The notes below the pieces were generated by a model. It had not been told where the DNA came from. It worked only from the letters and a program-made list of their open reading frames with translations, and ran no database searches. The position numbers and the translations under genes were made by a program. Shown piece after piece: positions 43,416-54,003 of a stretch of DNA of 64,000 nt (position 1 is the stretch's first letter; each line of letters opens with the position of its first letter). The stretch lies in the NCBI GenBank assembly GCA_002162825.1, contig MAAU01000059.1, positions 41,604 to 105,603 on the forward strand, read 5' to 3'. The stretch comes from Gammaproteobacteria bacterium 54_18_T64 (GTDB lineage Bacteria > Pseudomonadota > Gammaproteobacteria > Pseudomonadales > Porticoccaceae).

Positions 43416-44234
43416 ATGACCAAGATTGCTGCAATTCAACTGAAAGGCTCGGGTCAACCGGAGGCCAACCTCGAGGTCGCCGCCCACTTTATTGGCGCCG
43501 CCGCCAGTGCCGGCGCCCAACTCGTGGTCCTGCCCGAGCACTTCGTTTACTACAATGTCCGCGATACCCAGGCCGTCGCCACAGCGGAAGCCGGCAAGGG
43601 CCTGGCGCGATGCTTCTTTGCCGCACAGGCTAAAAAACACCGCCTGTGGCTGGTCGCCGGTACATTGCCGCTGTTCGCGGAGTCACCCGAAGACAGAGCC
43701 AAGCCCTACGCCACCTCCCTGCTCTACAATGCCGACGGCCAGGAGGTGGCCGCCTATCGAAAAATCCACCTCTTCGATGTCCATGTACAAAAAACCGGCA
43801 AGCGCTATTGTGAATCCGACAGCTATCGCCACGGCACTGATCCAGTGGTGGCGCCAAGTCCCTGCGGTAGCATCGGCATGAGTGTCTGCTACGACCTGCG
43901 CTTCCCTGAGCTCTATCGGCAACTCACCGAGCGCGGTGCTGAAATACTGGTCGCACCCTCAGCCTTTACCGCCGCCACTGGCCAGGCCCACTGGCAGCTC
44001 TTGCTGCGCGCCCGCGCGGTGGAAAACCTCAGCTACGTGGTCGGCGCCAACCTCTGCCACCGCGACCACCCCAAAAAACCCACCTGGGGCGGCTCCGCCA
44101 TTATCGACCCCTGGGGCGAGGTGCTCGCCGAAATGGATGACGAAGAGGGTTTTATCTGCGCCGATATCGACCTCGCCCGGCTTGCGCAATTGCGTCAAAA
44201 CATGCCGGTGCTGGAACATCACCGCCTGCCCTAA
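43416..44234 (+). CDS. Carbon-nitrogen hydrolase (nitrilase/omega-amidase family)
   Basis: QLVVLPEHFVYYN, YRKIHLFDVHV, GMSVCYDLRFPELYRQL (Glu-Lys-Cys triad); start trimmed from 43242. Confidence 0.93.
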   Translation: MTKIAAIQLKGSGQPEANLEVAAHFIGAAASAGAQLVVLPEHFVYYNVRDTQAVATAEAGKGLARCFFAAQAKKHRLWLVAGTLPLFAESPEDRAKPYATSLLYNADGQEVAAYRKIHLFDVHVQKTGKRYCESDSYRHGTDPVVAPSPCGSIGMSVCYDLRFPELYRQLTERGAEILVAPSAFTAATGQAHWQLLLRARAVENLSYVVGANLCHRDHPKKPTWGGSAIIDPWGEVLAEMDDEEGFICADIDLARLAQLRQNMPVLEHHRLP

Positions 44235-44395
44235 GCTTGGTGCAATAAGTCCAATGTTAATAAACCAGGCTGTGCCGAGGAGTTTGCATTGATCTGTGAC
44301 AAGGACCAGGAGAACGCGCTACTATCGGGGCTTGGCTCGCAAACCTTGACCGCGGCCCTTACTTTGACATGCGATATTTGAAAGGAAGACCCACC

Positions 44396-45064
44396 ATGAA
44401 TCAATCGACCCACCCAGCAGGCATTGAAAAACAAAGTTCCATACTGGCGACCAATAAGGTCATCCGCAACACCTATATTTTACTGTCGATGACACTGCTC
44501 TTCAGTGCCGCCACCGCCGGCATTTCGATGACACTGAACCTGCCCCACCCCGGCTTCATCATCACCCTGGTGGGCTATTTTGGTCTGTTATTTCTAACCA
44601 CCAAATTTCGCGACAGCGCCCTCGGCCTGGTTTTCGTGTTTGCCCTCACCGGCTTTATGGGCCTCACCCTCGGTCCCATCATCAATATGTACCTGGGTCT
44701 GCCCAATGGCACCGAGCTGGTGATGAACGCCCTCGGCGCCACGGCCATCACCTTTGTCGGCCTGTCTTTCTACGCCCTCAGCTCACGCAAGGATTTTAGC
44801 TTTCTGGGTGGCTTTATCATGGTTGGCGTCATCGTCGCCTTCCTCGCCGGTATCGGTGCTTATTTCTTAGAAATGCAGGGCCTGTCGCTGATCGTCTCCG
44901 CCATGTTCGTGATCTTGATGTCGGCAATGATTCTCTGGCAGACCAGCCAAATCATTAACGGCGGTGAGACCAACTACATTATGGCCACCGTGACCCTCTA
45001 CATCGCCATCTACAACCTGTTCACCAGCCTTCTGCACCTGATGGGCGTGCTTAACGACGACTAA
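44396..45064 (+). CDS. Bax inhibitor-1/YccA family membrane protein
   Basis: NKVIRNTYILLSMTLLFSAATAG...FTSLLHLMGVLNDD; multi-TM BI-1 pattern. Confidence 0.92.
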   Translation: MNQSTHPAGIEKQSSILATNKVIRNTYILLSMTLLFSAATAGISMTLNLPHPGFIITLVGYFGLLFLTTKFRDSALGLVFVFALTGFMGLTLGPIINMYLGLPNGTELVMNALGATAITFVGLSFYALSSRKDFSFLGGFIMVGVIVAFLAGIGAYFLEMQGLSLIVSAMFVILMSAMILWQTSQIINGGETNYIMATVTLYIAIYNLFTSLLHLMGVLNDD

Positions 45065-45094
45065 GCCCCAGCGCTGGCCCTAGAGGCCAGGTAC

Positions 45095-45142
45095 AAAAAA
45101 GCCCTGCCCGCCTGATTTTACTCAGACGCGTAGGGCTTTTTT
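45095..45142. terminator. Bidirectional terminator between convergent yccA-like and BKACE genes
   Basis: AAAAAAGCCCT ... AGGGCTTTTTT inverted repeat with flanking A/T tracts. Confidence 0.75.
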
Positions 45143-45167
45143 ATTGGCGTGTTTTAAGCGGGCTTAT

Positions 45168-46028
45168 TTAGCTCAAACTTTCACGAATATCCGCTGCCGT
45201 GGCGGGCTCACCCCCAGCCGCGCGAATCGCCTTTACCGCCTCTTCAACCCATTGCACATTGCTTTTTTCTGACTGAAAAGGGGCATCCTCCAGCCCCACT
45301 CGCACATGACCACCCAACTCGACAATCTTCGGGATTAAGGGAATGGTGTTGATATCGAGGCCCGCCACCATCCACGGTGCACCGGGTGCCTCCTCTGCCA
45401 TCAATTTCGCCAATGCCTCAATGGCCCACTCGCGGGGCGGGAAGCAAAAGGTAAAGCCATCGGACAACATAAAACGATAGACCGGTGTTTGCATACCCTC
45501 GACAGCCTTGTAGAGCTTGGCACCCTCGCGCACGAAACCCGGCTCATAACAGGCATAGGAGGGACGCCAGCCGTATTGCGCAGCCATCTCTGCGCTGGCC
45601 CGCAACACCCCCGGAGGATTGCTGTAAACATCACCATCACTACCGAATATATTGACGCCCTTCATGGCGAAGTTGCACGAACCCGGATCCAAAATACCCC
45701 ACTCCAGCACTCCGCGACGAGTCAACTCATTGGTGGTGCGATTGCGCACCTCTGCATCGTCGCCCATGGGCATTGCCACCGATGAGGGGTAGACAATGGC
45801 ATCCACCTGTTCTCGTATGCCCTCGATGAAGGCCTGACAAATATCAACGTCAGCATTTTGCTTGCCGGTGTCGGGATCTAAACTGTGGGCGTGGATAATG
45901 GCCGCCCCGGCATTGCTACAGTCTATGCCTTCGCGAGTAATTTCCTCGGCGCTCACGGGTATATTGGGCTGTAGGGCACGAGTCCAGGCGCCGTTCATAG
46001 CCACTTCCAACCACACTTTATTGCTCAT
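45168..46028 (-). CDS. BKACE/DUF849 family beta-keto acid cleavage enzyme
   Basis: AAIIHAHSLDPDTGKQNADVDIC (HxH) and GLEDAPF motifs of the family. Confidence 0.88.
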   Translation of the reverse strand: MSNKVWLEVAMNGAWTRALQPNIPVSAEEITREGIDCSNAGAAIIHAHSLDPDTGKQNADVDICQAFIEGIREQVDAIVYPSSVAMPMGDDAEVRNRTTNELTRRGVLEWGILDPGSCNFAMKGVNIFGSDGDVYSNPPGVLRASAEMAAQYGWRPSYACYEPGFVREGAKLYKAVEGMQTPVYRFMLSDGFTFCFPPREWAIEALAKLMAEEAPGAPWMVAGLDINTIPLIPKIVELGGHVRVGLEDAPFQSEKSNVQWVEEAVKAIRAAGGEPATAADIRESLS

Positions 46029-46172
46029 TCCATCTCTCTCCTTATTATTAAATAAACGCTATCTTTAGGCAGCGCCGAACAGTCCTGCAGGCAGGCGACA
46101 CACGACCGATTGAACTATTCTTATCCACAAGAGCGCTTAAGATAGTGCGAATGAATAAAGAGTAGAGGCAAT

Positions 46173-46730
46173 ATGAAACGGTCCGGCCCAGCCCTGTTAT
46201 TGCTGCTTACTGTCAGCCTTGGCACCAGTCTAGCCTTGTCTCTGGGTCGCGATCAAGCCAACAACAAGCAAGCCATGTCCCCGCTCGGTGCACGGCAGTT
46301 AATTGCAGCCCAGCAGCAATTAGACTCCATTGACAAGGCCACCTGGAAACAACTGCTTACCAAACCCCAATACGACATCCTCTGGCGCAGTAAAACAGAG
46401 CGCGCCTTTAGCGGCGCCTTGCTTAACAATCATAAACACGGTGTTTATGTCACGGCAGGCTGCCGTTTACCGGTCTTCCACTCCAGTCACAAGTTCGAAT
46501 CTGGCACGGGTTGGCCCAGCTTTTGGGAAGCCCTGAACAAGGACAATATCGTCCTTAAAGACGACTGGTTTCTCGGTTATAAACGCACCGAAATACTGTC
46601 TAGCTGTGGCGAGCACCTGGGTCACGTGTTCGACGATGGCCCGGCCCCCACCGGCCTGCGCTATTGCATCAACTCCCTGGCGCTCAACTTTATGCCTGAT
46701 AAGCCTGAGCCAGCGAGCCCCACAGAATAA
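46173..46730 (+). CDS. msrB: Exported MsrB-family peptide-methionine (R)-S-oxide reductase
   Basis: N-terminal signal peptide; FESGTGWPSFWEAL, LGHVFDDGPAPTGLRYCINS. Confidence 0.9.
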   Translation: MKRSGPALLLLLTVSLGTSLALSLGRDQANNKQAMSPLGARQLIAAQQQLDSIDKATWKQLLTKPQYDILWRSKTERAFSGALLNNHKHGVYVTAGCRLPVFHSSHKFESGTGWPSFWEALNKDNIVLKDDWFLGYKRTEILSSCGEHLGHVFDDGPAPTGLRYCINSLALNFMPDKPEPASPTE

Positions 46731-46900
46731 TGCCCACACCAATCCCCGCTAGCGCCCCTCGAACGCCATTTAACGAGGCACTAAGCACTGCGTAGGCCGG
46801 TAAAGGCAGGGCTCCGGTTTGTGACACGGCACTGTACTCTGCCACTGCAGCGCAATTTTTCCCGAACAGTGGTTTACCGCTTTACTATAATTGGGGTTAA

Positions 46901-47848
46901 ATGACGGCTGTTAATTCCCACAGCCAGTTGGCGCGACGTTTTGCAGCGCCGACGGCATCAAGACTAGAGAAGGTAACCGTGAATTCTATTGGATTTGAAT
47001 TTGTACAGTCACTCAGTGAAGAGCTGTCAAAGGGCACGGTTAAACTGCCATCGCTGCCCGATATCGCCATGAAAATTAAGACCATCCTGGAAGACCCAGA
47101 AGTTTCAGCGAAACAGGTTGCCAAGGTAGTGAGTACCGAAGCCACTTTTTCGGCACGACTGTTAAAGGTCGCCAATTCTGCAGCCCTCAACAGCTCGGGC
47201 AACACCATCAAGGACATCCCCACCGCCATTACGCGGATGGGCTTTAAAATGGCCCACAGCATTGCTGTCGCCATCGCCATGGATCAGGTCTTGAACGCCC
47301 ATTCCCTGGGTAAGCTGGATAAGTACTTCAAGGACCTGTGGCTCCACAGCCTCAATGTCGCCGCCTTTTCCTACGTCCTCGCCAAAAAACAAACCAAAAT
47401 CAAAGCCGACGAGGCCCTTATTGCCGGCTTATTACACGACGTCGGTAAAATTTATCTACTCGCGCGCATGGAAGATTATCCCGAGTTAACCGAAGATCTA
47501 CAGACCTTTGAGGCCGTCATCGTCGAGTGGCATACAGGTGTCGGTGCAGCCATTCTTGAGGCCTGGCGCTTTAGCAATGATCTGGTAACGGTCGCCGATG
47601 AGCACGAGATGCTCGACCGCGTACCCACCAATGCCCAGGGTGGGGCCAGTTTCGAGGCAGACCTGGCCGATGTCGTGCAAGTTGCCAACCTGTTTGCCCA
47701 TGCCATCGAGCATGGCAGTGAAATGGAACCGGAGTGGGCCGACATCAAGTCTTTTCAACGACTAAAGCTCAATGACGAATTAATTCACGACATTATGGTG
47801 CAATCCAAGGTTGAGATAGACTCCATTGTCAGTTCATTGCAGGCTTGA
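46901..47848 (+). CDS. HDOD domain protein
   Basis: LPSLPDIAMKIKTILEDPEVSAKQVAKVVSTEATFSARLLKVANSA...LLHDVGKIYLL; the true start may be further in (GTG near 46979). Confidence 0.9.
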   Translation: MTAVNSHSQLARRFAAPTASRLEKVTVNSIGFEFVQSLSEELSKGTVKLPSLPDIAMKIKTILEDPEVSAKQVAKVVSTEATFSARLLKVANSAALNSSGNTIKDIPTAITRMGFKMAHSIAVAIAMDQVLNAHSLGKLDKYFKDLWLHSLNVAAFSYVLAKKQTKIKADEALIAGLLHDVGKIYLLARMEDYPELTEDLQTFEAVIVEWHTGVGAAILEAWRFSNDLVTVADEHEMLDRVPTNAQGGASFEADLADVVQVANLFAHAIEHGSEMEPEWADIKSFQRLKLNDELIHDIMVQSKVEIDSIVSSLQA

Positions 47849-47918
47849 TAAGTAATGCTTTGTTAAGACCCCTAAGTTCAAATAATAAAAAACCGCACTG
47901 TTAAAAGCCATCCCCCAA

Positions 47919-48383
47919 CATGATTACCATGAGGCACAACACTTAAATTTTTATACTGCGCAGGGTAATGTCGACGCAGCCCGCAAGGAGCAAGAGGCCA
48001 TCACCCCTCTATTGGCAAACCCAGCGATTGCCAATCTCGATACCTTTGCTTTTCCCGCCACTATCTTGCTCAAGATCGCCGATAATCTTTTGCGCGGCGA
48101 AATAGCCCTTACCCAGGAAAACTACGGCGCAGCGCTTACACACTACGAGAAGTCCGTCGCTCTGCAAGATTCACAGCCCAACACCGAGCCGCCCTACTAG
48201 CCCACCCGCCAATCATTGGGCCAGGCCCTACTGCTGGCCGAGCCTTATGTCGATGCCAAAGCGGTCTATCGCCGGTATCTAGAGTATTACCCGCGCAATG
48301 GCTGGTCGCTGAATGACCTGGTGCAGGCACTGCTAAAACAGGGTAACAGCGAGGCGACAAGCTGCCGCTTTAACAGCGTCTAG
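47919..48383 (+). pseudogene. Remnant of a TPR-containing protein with in-frame stop
   Basis: One frame gives [152 protein letters not shown]. Confidence 0.75.
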
Positions 48384-48519
48384 CAATTTGCCATATCGGT
48401 TTGCAGGGCTCACAGCTCTAAATTTAAATGCCGACGGCCTGTATAAACAAACTCTCGTTTGTTTTATTGAGCACTGCAATTATACAATCCCGAGCCAAGC
48501 CCCTAGCCCCAATAAGCCC

Positions 48520-49515
48520 ATGGTTCCCCTCTCCGTACTCGACCTTGCACCCATCTGTAGTGGCAGCCATGCCGGCAATGCCCTGCGCAACAGCTTAGAT
48601 TTAGCCCAACACGCCGAGGGCTGGGGCTTCCAACGCTACTGGCTGGCCGAACACCACGGTATGACTGGCATCGCCAGCGCCGCAACGGCAGTATTACTTG
48701 CCCACATCGCCGCGGGCACATCGACTCTGCGAGTCGGCGCCGGTGGCATTATGCTGCCCAATCACTCGCCGCTAATTATCGCCGAGCAGTTTGGCACCCT
48801 TGAGGCCCTGCACCCGGGACGCATTGATCTCGGCGTCGGCCGGGCTCCTGGCACGGACCCCGCTACCAGTCGTGCGCTGCGGCGCAATTCAAATGCTCAA
48901 GCGGAGCACTTCCCCCAGGATGTCGCCGAACTGATGGGCTATTTCAAGGCGGATCCGTCGTGCCAGCAGGTGCGCGCCATACCCGGCGAGGGACAGAATG
49001 TACCGCTGTGGATACTTGGCTCCAGTCTGTTCGGCGCCCAGCTTGCCGCCCACCTCGGTCTGCCCTATGCCTTTGCCTCACACTTTGCACCGGGGCAATT
49101 AATAGAGGCCATCAAAGTCTATCGCGAGAATTTCAAACCCTCCGACGCATTGGCGGAGCCCTACGTCATGCTCGGCATCGGTGTATTTGCCGCCGATAGC
49201 GATGCCGAGGCCGAGCTGCTAGCCAGCTCATGGCAGCAGGTTTTTGTTAACTTGTTCAGCGGTACACCCGGCCAACTACCGCCCCCCATCGTCAATTATA
49301 TGAGCGCCCTGCCAGCCATACAGCAAGCCATGTTGCAAGACGTACTGGCCTGCACCGTGGTTGGCAGCGCCGACAAAATCGCCAGTGAAATTAACGATTT
49401 TGTCGGCGAAACCGGGGCCGACGAACTGATCATTACCTCGCAGATATACGACCACCAGGCACGTCTGCACTCCTATAAAATAGTCGCCGACACCCTGATC
49501 AGCTCCAGAAGCTAG
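48520..49515 (+). CDS. LLM class (luciferase-like) flavin-dependent oxidoreductase
   Basis: [80 protein letters not shown]. Confidence 0.94.
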   Translation: MVPLSVLDLAPICSGSHAGNALRNSLDLAQHAEGWGFQRYWLAEHHGMTGIASAATAVLLAHIAAGTSTLRVGAGGIMLPNHSPLIIAEQFGTLEALHPGRIDLGVGRAPGTDPATSRALRRNSNAQAEHFPQDVAELMGYFKADPSCQQVRAIPGEGQNVPLWILGSSLFGAQLAAHLGLPYAFASHFAPGQLIEAIKVYRENFKPSDALAEPYVMLGIGVFAADSDAEAELLASSWQQVFVNLFSGTPGQLPPPIVNYMSALPAIQQAMLQDVLACTVVGSADKIASEINDFVGETGADELIITSQIYDHQARLHSYKIVADTLISSRS

Positions 49516-49673
49516 GCAAATATCGGCCCGTATTCAAGCTCCGATAACTCAAGGCCTCGATAATCACTTACCAATAGTGGTGACAGCGCTGTGCTGTTTA
49601 TCAACAACAAAAGACAATAATTGGCCACTCAGGCCCTATACTCAGCGGCCAAACTTACCAACAGGAAAATTCA

Positions 49674-50537
49674 ATGAGAGATTTAGCAGGAAAGGTCGCC
49701 TTTATTACCGGTGGTGCCAGCGGTATGGGCCTGGGCATGGCGCGAGCTTTTGCCAACGAGGGCATGAAGCTGATGCTCGCCGACGTTAACGAAGCGCGCC
49801 TCACCGAAGTCGAACAGGAATTTAAAGACAAGGGTATCGACATTGCCACCATCCTTTGCGATGTCACCAAGCAGGATCAGGTCAACGCCGCTGCCGATGC
49901 CACCGTCGAACGCTTTGGTAAAGTACACGTGCTGTGCAACAACGCCGGCATCAATGTCGGCGGCACCTACGAAGAACTCTCCCAGCAGGACTGGGACTGG
50001 GTTATCGCCGTCAATCAGCTCGGTGTGCAGTACGGCATCAGCGCCTTCCTACCCAAAATCAAGGCCCACGGTGAGGGCGGCCATATCGTCACCACCTCCT
50101 CCATGGCCGGCATGGTTAACGCCGGGCCGGGCTGGGCACCCTACAACGCCAGCAAGTTTGCCGTGGTGGTGATGAACGAAGTGCTCTATAGCGAGTTGAA
50201 AGAAACCAATATCGGTGTCTCCGTACTCTGTCCCGGTGCCGTCGCCACCAATATTATTGAAGCCGCCGATAGCCGCCCCTCAGACTTCGGCAGCTCCGGT
50301 GACAAACCCGTGATCGCCGGCGATGTTGCCGAGTTGTTAGAGCACGGCCTCGACCCCGATGTGGTTGGCAAGCTGGTACTAGAGGGCATTCAGGAAGAGC
50401 AGTTCTACCTGTTTACCGACCCGCGAATGATTAAAGCCGTCGAGCGACGCTTTGAGCGTATTCAGCGAGGCTTTGACTGGTCGGCAAATTCCAGTGCCTT
50501 AGTCGATGCCAAAGCACCGGGTTCAACGGCCAGCTAA
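49674..50537 (+). CDS. Short-chain dehydrogenase/reductase
   Basis: GKVAFITGGASGMGLGMARAFANEG, NNAGINVGG, YNASK active-site motif. Confidence 0.94.
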   Translation: MRDLAGKVAFITGGASGMGLGMARAFANEGMKLMLADVNEARLTEVEQEFKDKGIDIATILCDVTKQDQVNAAADATVERFGKVHVLCNNAGINVGGTYEELSQQDWDWVIAVNQLGVQYGISAFLPKIKAHGEGGHIVTTSSMAGMVNAGPGWAPYNASKFAVVVMNEVLYSELKETNIGVSVLCPGAVATNIIEAADSRPSDFGSSGDKPVIAGDVAELLEHGLDPDVVGKLVLEGIQEEQFYLFTDPRMIKAVERRFERIQRGFDWSANSSALVDAKAPGSTAS

Positions 50538-50573
50538 ATGGAGCCGAGAATATAAGCAGGCCATACTGCCTGC

Positions 50574-50888
50574 TTATATTCCATTAATGACAACAACGGG
50601 CGAAAGACCCAACCAGTAAAGATAAAGAATCACCCCGCAGACCAACGCCACCCAGCCATCGCAAACCAGCTTTAATGCCAGCGGTGCCTGTCGCACCTCC
50701 ATAAAATAGCGAATCACGATTCGCACTTTAATAAAGGCGATAAGAATTAGTCCGCTGGAAATAAGGCGATAGTCGCCAGTTTGTATAGCATTTAAGCCAT
50801 CACCTTGCCCCAGCCACCACGACAGACAGGTGGCGAGCATTAATAAGAGCCAGGCGGCGCTGACGGGTTTTAATAATAAGTGCATCAT
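50574..50888 (-). CDS. Cytochrome c oxidase subunit IV / NorF-like small membrane protein
   Basis: 3-TM protein; LISSGLILIAFIKVRIVIRYFMEVRQAPLALKLVCDGW; overlaps the COX3-like gene. Confidence 0.75.
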   Translation of the reverse strand: MMHLLLKPVSAAWLLLMLATCLSWWLGQGDGLNAIQTGDYRLISSGLILIAFIKVRIVIRYFMEVRQAPLALKLVCDGWVALVCGVILYLYWLGLSPVVVINGI

Positions 50889-51499
50889 TTCATTAAATAC
50901 AAGAGTGGAAAGAGCACGATCCACAACAAGTCCACCATGTGCCAATAGCTGGCGCCACTTTCAATGAGCATCATTTCTTTTGCCTTGTCAGCAATGGGCA
51001 GCTCTCCCTTACGTTGAACGGCAGATTTTGCCTTTAGCCATAAAAACACCAGCACCCCCATACCAATCAAGACATGGAGAAAGTGCAGGCCGGTGAATAT
51101 GTAGTAATACATATAAAAATCACTGCTGGTCAGCGTGATACCCGCTGTGATTTTTTCTCGATACTCAATAATTTTTACCACCGCAAACCCGAGCCCACAG
51201 AGCATCGCAAGGACAAAGAAACGCGGTGCTAGCCGGGTGACTTTACTGCGCATATCTTCGACGGCCATGGCGACAAACCAGGAACTGGCCAGTAAAAACA
51301 GCGTATTGAGGGCGCCGTAGTTTTGATTCAGCGTCGCCTGCGACTGCAGATACACATCTATATTGAGCCCGCGGTAATAAACAAAAACGAAGAAAAACAA
51401 GCCAAAAATCGCCATATCCCCGAGTATAAAAACCCAGATACCCACCTCGCCGGGAACATGAGTTTTTGCTGACACGAGCCCTGCCGAATGCGTCGACAA
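50885..51499 (-). CDS. Cytochrome c oxidase subunit III / NorE-like membrane protein
   Basis: PGEVGIWVFILGDMAIFGLFFFVFVYYR, YYYIFTGLHFLHVLIGMGVL, GASYWHMVDLLWIVLFPLLYLMK. Confidence 0.88.
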   Translation of the reverse strand: MSTHSAGLVSAKTHVPGEVGIWVFILGDMAIFGLFFFVFVYYRGLNIDVYLQSQATLNQNYGALNTLFLLASSWFVAMAVEDMRSKVTRLAPRFFVLAMLCGLGFAVVKIIEYREKITAGITLTSSDFYMYYYIFTGLHFLHVLIGMGVLVFLWLKAKSAVQRKGELPIADKAKEMMLIESGASYWHMVDLLWIVLFPLLYLMK

Positions 51500-51518
51500 C
51501 CTATGTTACTCCCACGCC

Positions 51519-52220
51519 TTATGCAGGTTCGGCGGGCAAACCTTGCTGCCTGATCGCTTTCAATAAGAGGGGAAACATCACCACAAACCAGCCGAAGAAA
51601 ACCGCGAAGGGCAACCAGAAAGCGAGTAGGCCATCCCAGGCAAAGGGCCCGGTTTTAAAGAAGGTAATCAAGCCACCGGGGATTAATAATATCGCCACCC
51701 AAATATTAAAATAGGCGACCCAGCGGGGAAATACCGGCACGTCCGACTTATCGCCAAATACCGCCAGACCTATCACCAGGTTTTGTATAAAGAAGGGCGA
51801 GAAAGTCATCACAAAAAACAACCAGGCGAAATCATTGAGCAGCATAATAAGCTCAGGATCCCTATCCGGTCTAAAGGCCGCAGTGGTCCACACCATGGGC
51901 GGCACAACGAGCACCACAACACCGACGGCTCCCGCAACCAACAGCGCATACGTTAAGGCGGGGGACTCACCCTCAATACGCTTTAGCTGTACGGCAATGG
52001 CCGCCACCCAGGGTGCACTAAGCGCGGCACTGAACATGGTAATCACCATACCCAGGCGAATGAGCCCGGTATTTTCTTGATAAAAAGCGGCGACCTCATG
52101 AGCGCTCATCGCCGGCGACATGGGCGGAATATAACCGGCGATAAACCACCAGCCAATACTAAATAAAACCAAAAAACCAACGCCGCACCAGGCGCAAAAT
52201 AATTGGGCTCTTGTACTCAT
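51519..52220 (-). CDS. Uncharacterised multi-pass membrane protein
   Basis: About 6 hydrophobic segments; start at MSTRAQLFCAW behind AGGTGG RBS; 19-bp gap to the COX3-like gene. Confidence 0.85.
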   Translation of the reverse strand: MSTRAQLFCAWCGVGFLVLFSIGWWFIAGYIPPMSPAMSAHEVAAFYQENTGLIRLGMVITMFSAALSAPWVAAIAVQLKRIEGESPALTYALLVAGAVGVVVLVVPPMVWTTAAFRPDRDPELIMLLNDFAWLFFVMTFSPFFIQNLVIGLAVFGDKSDVPVFPRWVAYFNIWVAILLIPGGLITFFKTGPFAWDGLLAFWLPFAVFFGWFVVMFPLLLKAIRQQGLPAEPA

Positions 52221-52311
52221 GGAACCACCTAAATTCAATATTTATTGTTATTAGGGGCACGACCTGGAAACAGCCCGCACCCCTATTCAGCCTGAACTTC
52301 AGGTTTAAACA

Positions 52312-53730
52312 CTACATTTGCAGGGCCTTACACTCGAGATAATCATCCAGCGCATAGGGACCGTGCTCGCGGCCATTGCCGGATTGTTTAAAACCACCGA
52401 AGGGGGCCATCATATTAAAGCCACCACCATTAATAATTACATTGCCACTGCGCAGCCGGCGAGCCACTCGACGGGCACGGTCCTTATCCTTTGACCAAAC
52501 GCCACTCGACAAGCCATAGATTGTGTCATTGGCAATGCGAATGGCCTCTTCCTCATCTTTATAGGGGATAATACTCAGCACCGGGCCAAAGATTTCTTCC
52601 TGGGCAATGGTCATATCCTGAGTGACTTTGCCAAACACGGTAGGCTGAATAAAAAATCCGGTGGGCAAATGAGCGGGTTGTTCGGGTCCGCCGCACAGCA
52701 GCTCTGCGCCCTCTTCAATTCCCTGACGAATATAATTTCTCACCCGCTCCTGTTGTGCCTTGGAAATAACCGGGCCGAGTTTTGCTTTGGGGTCGTCAGC
52801 TTGTCCGATGGTCAAACTTTGTGCCACTTCAACCGCTTTTTTAGCCACTCTTTCGTAGTCGGCCTCGGGTACTAACATGCGCGTGTGCGCGGCACAGGTC
52901 TGCCCGCTATTAAAATAACAATCATTGACGGTGCCGCGCACGGCATCATCGATGTCGGCATCGTCGAGAATCAGGGAGGGCGACTTACCACCCAGCTCCA
53001 CCACCACCCGCTTAACCGTATCGGCGGCCAGTTCGGCAACGCGTTTACCGGCGCGGGTCGAACCGGTAAAAGACACCATGTCGACTTTAGGATGGGTGGC
53101 CAGAGCCTCGCCCACCACCGGGCCAAGACCGGTAATGACGTTGACCACACCGGGCGGGAAGCCCGCTTCTTCGACCATCTCCGCCAACATAAAGGCCGTT
53201 AATGGTGCCACCTCACTGGGTTTAATAATGACCGTGCAACCCGCTGCCAGCGCCGGGCAAACCTTCGCCATAATTTGATGCAGTGGGAAATTCCATGGCG
53301 TAATACAGGCCACGACACCGACGGGCTCTTTGATAATATCGGAATTACCTATAGTCTCTTCAAAGCAATAGCTGTCGAGAATTTTAATAAAATTGGCCAC
53401 GCCCTGCAGCGGCAAACCGGCCTGTATGGGCTTGGCCATACCCAGGGGCATACCCACCTCACCGGCCATGACTGCACCCAGCTCATCCTGTCGAGCCGCC
53501 ATCGCGGTATGAAGTTTTTTTAAATAGGCCTGACGTTCCTGAGGCGTAGTCATGCCCCAGCTATCGAAAGCAGCGGATGCCGCAGCCACTGCATGGCTAG
53601 CATCTTCCGCAACACCCGCCGGCACACGGCCCATCACCTGTTCGCTGGAAGCATCGACAACGTCCAGTGTTTCTGTGCCTACTGGTGCCAGCCACTGGCC
53701 GTTAATATAAAATTTATCGCGAATGATCAT
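52312..53730 (-). CDS. NAD(P)-dependent aldehyde dehydrogenase
   Basis: [55 protein letters not shown]. Confidence 0.95.
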   Translation of the reverse strand: MIIRDKFYINGQWLAPVGTETLDVVDASSEQVMGRVPAGVAEDASHAVAAASAAFDSWGMTTPQERQAYLKKLHTAMAARQDELGAVMAGEVGMPLGMAKPIQAGLPLQGVANFIKILDSYCFEETIGNSDIIKEPVGVVACITPWNFPLHQIMAKVCPALAAGCTVIIKPSEVAPLTAFMLAEMVEEAGFPPGVVNVITGLGPVVGEALATHPKVDMVSFTGSTRAGKRVAELAADTVKRVVVELGGKSPSLILDDADIDDAVRGTVNDCYFNSGQTCAAHTRMLVPEADYERVAKKAVEVAQSLTIGQADDPKAKLGPVISKAQQERVRNYIRQGIEEGAELLCGGPEQPAHLPTGFFIQPTVFGKVTQDMTIAQEEIFGPVLSIIPYKDEEEAIRIANDTIYGLSSGVWSKDKDRARRVARRLRSGNVIINGGGFNMMAPFGGFKQSGNGREHGPYALDDYLECKALQM

Positions 53731-53978
53731 TGCACTAACTCCCTCTTATAATTTTATTCAGGGCTCATTCAATTAACTATCGAGCAAGCCAAGTATTCCC
53801 TATAACGACTTCTCAAGGCTTTTACTGACTTAAAGGGCCAGCTCAGGAAAAGACACACTCGATCCTAGTGGCTCCGCTACAGAAAGGCAAACAGCCTCGG
53901 TGCTCCTAACCTTCACACGGCCATGTAAAGCATCTGCGATGACACCGGGTAAGTTAATCAATAAAAAAGGGAAGCAAA

Positions 53979-54003
53979 CCCCTCGAGCAGACTTGTCGAG
54001 GGG
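53979..54003 (-). terminator. Candidate hairpin/terminator beyond the CoA-transferase gene
   Basis: CCCCTCGA-GCAGACTTG-TCGAGGGG; on the minus strand a T-rich stretch (TTTGCTTCCCTTTTTT) follows. Confidence 0.5.
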
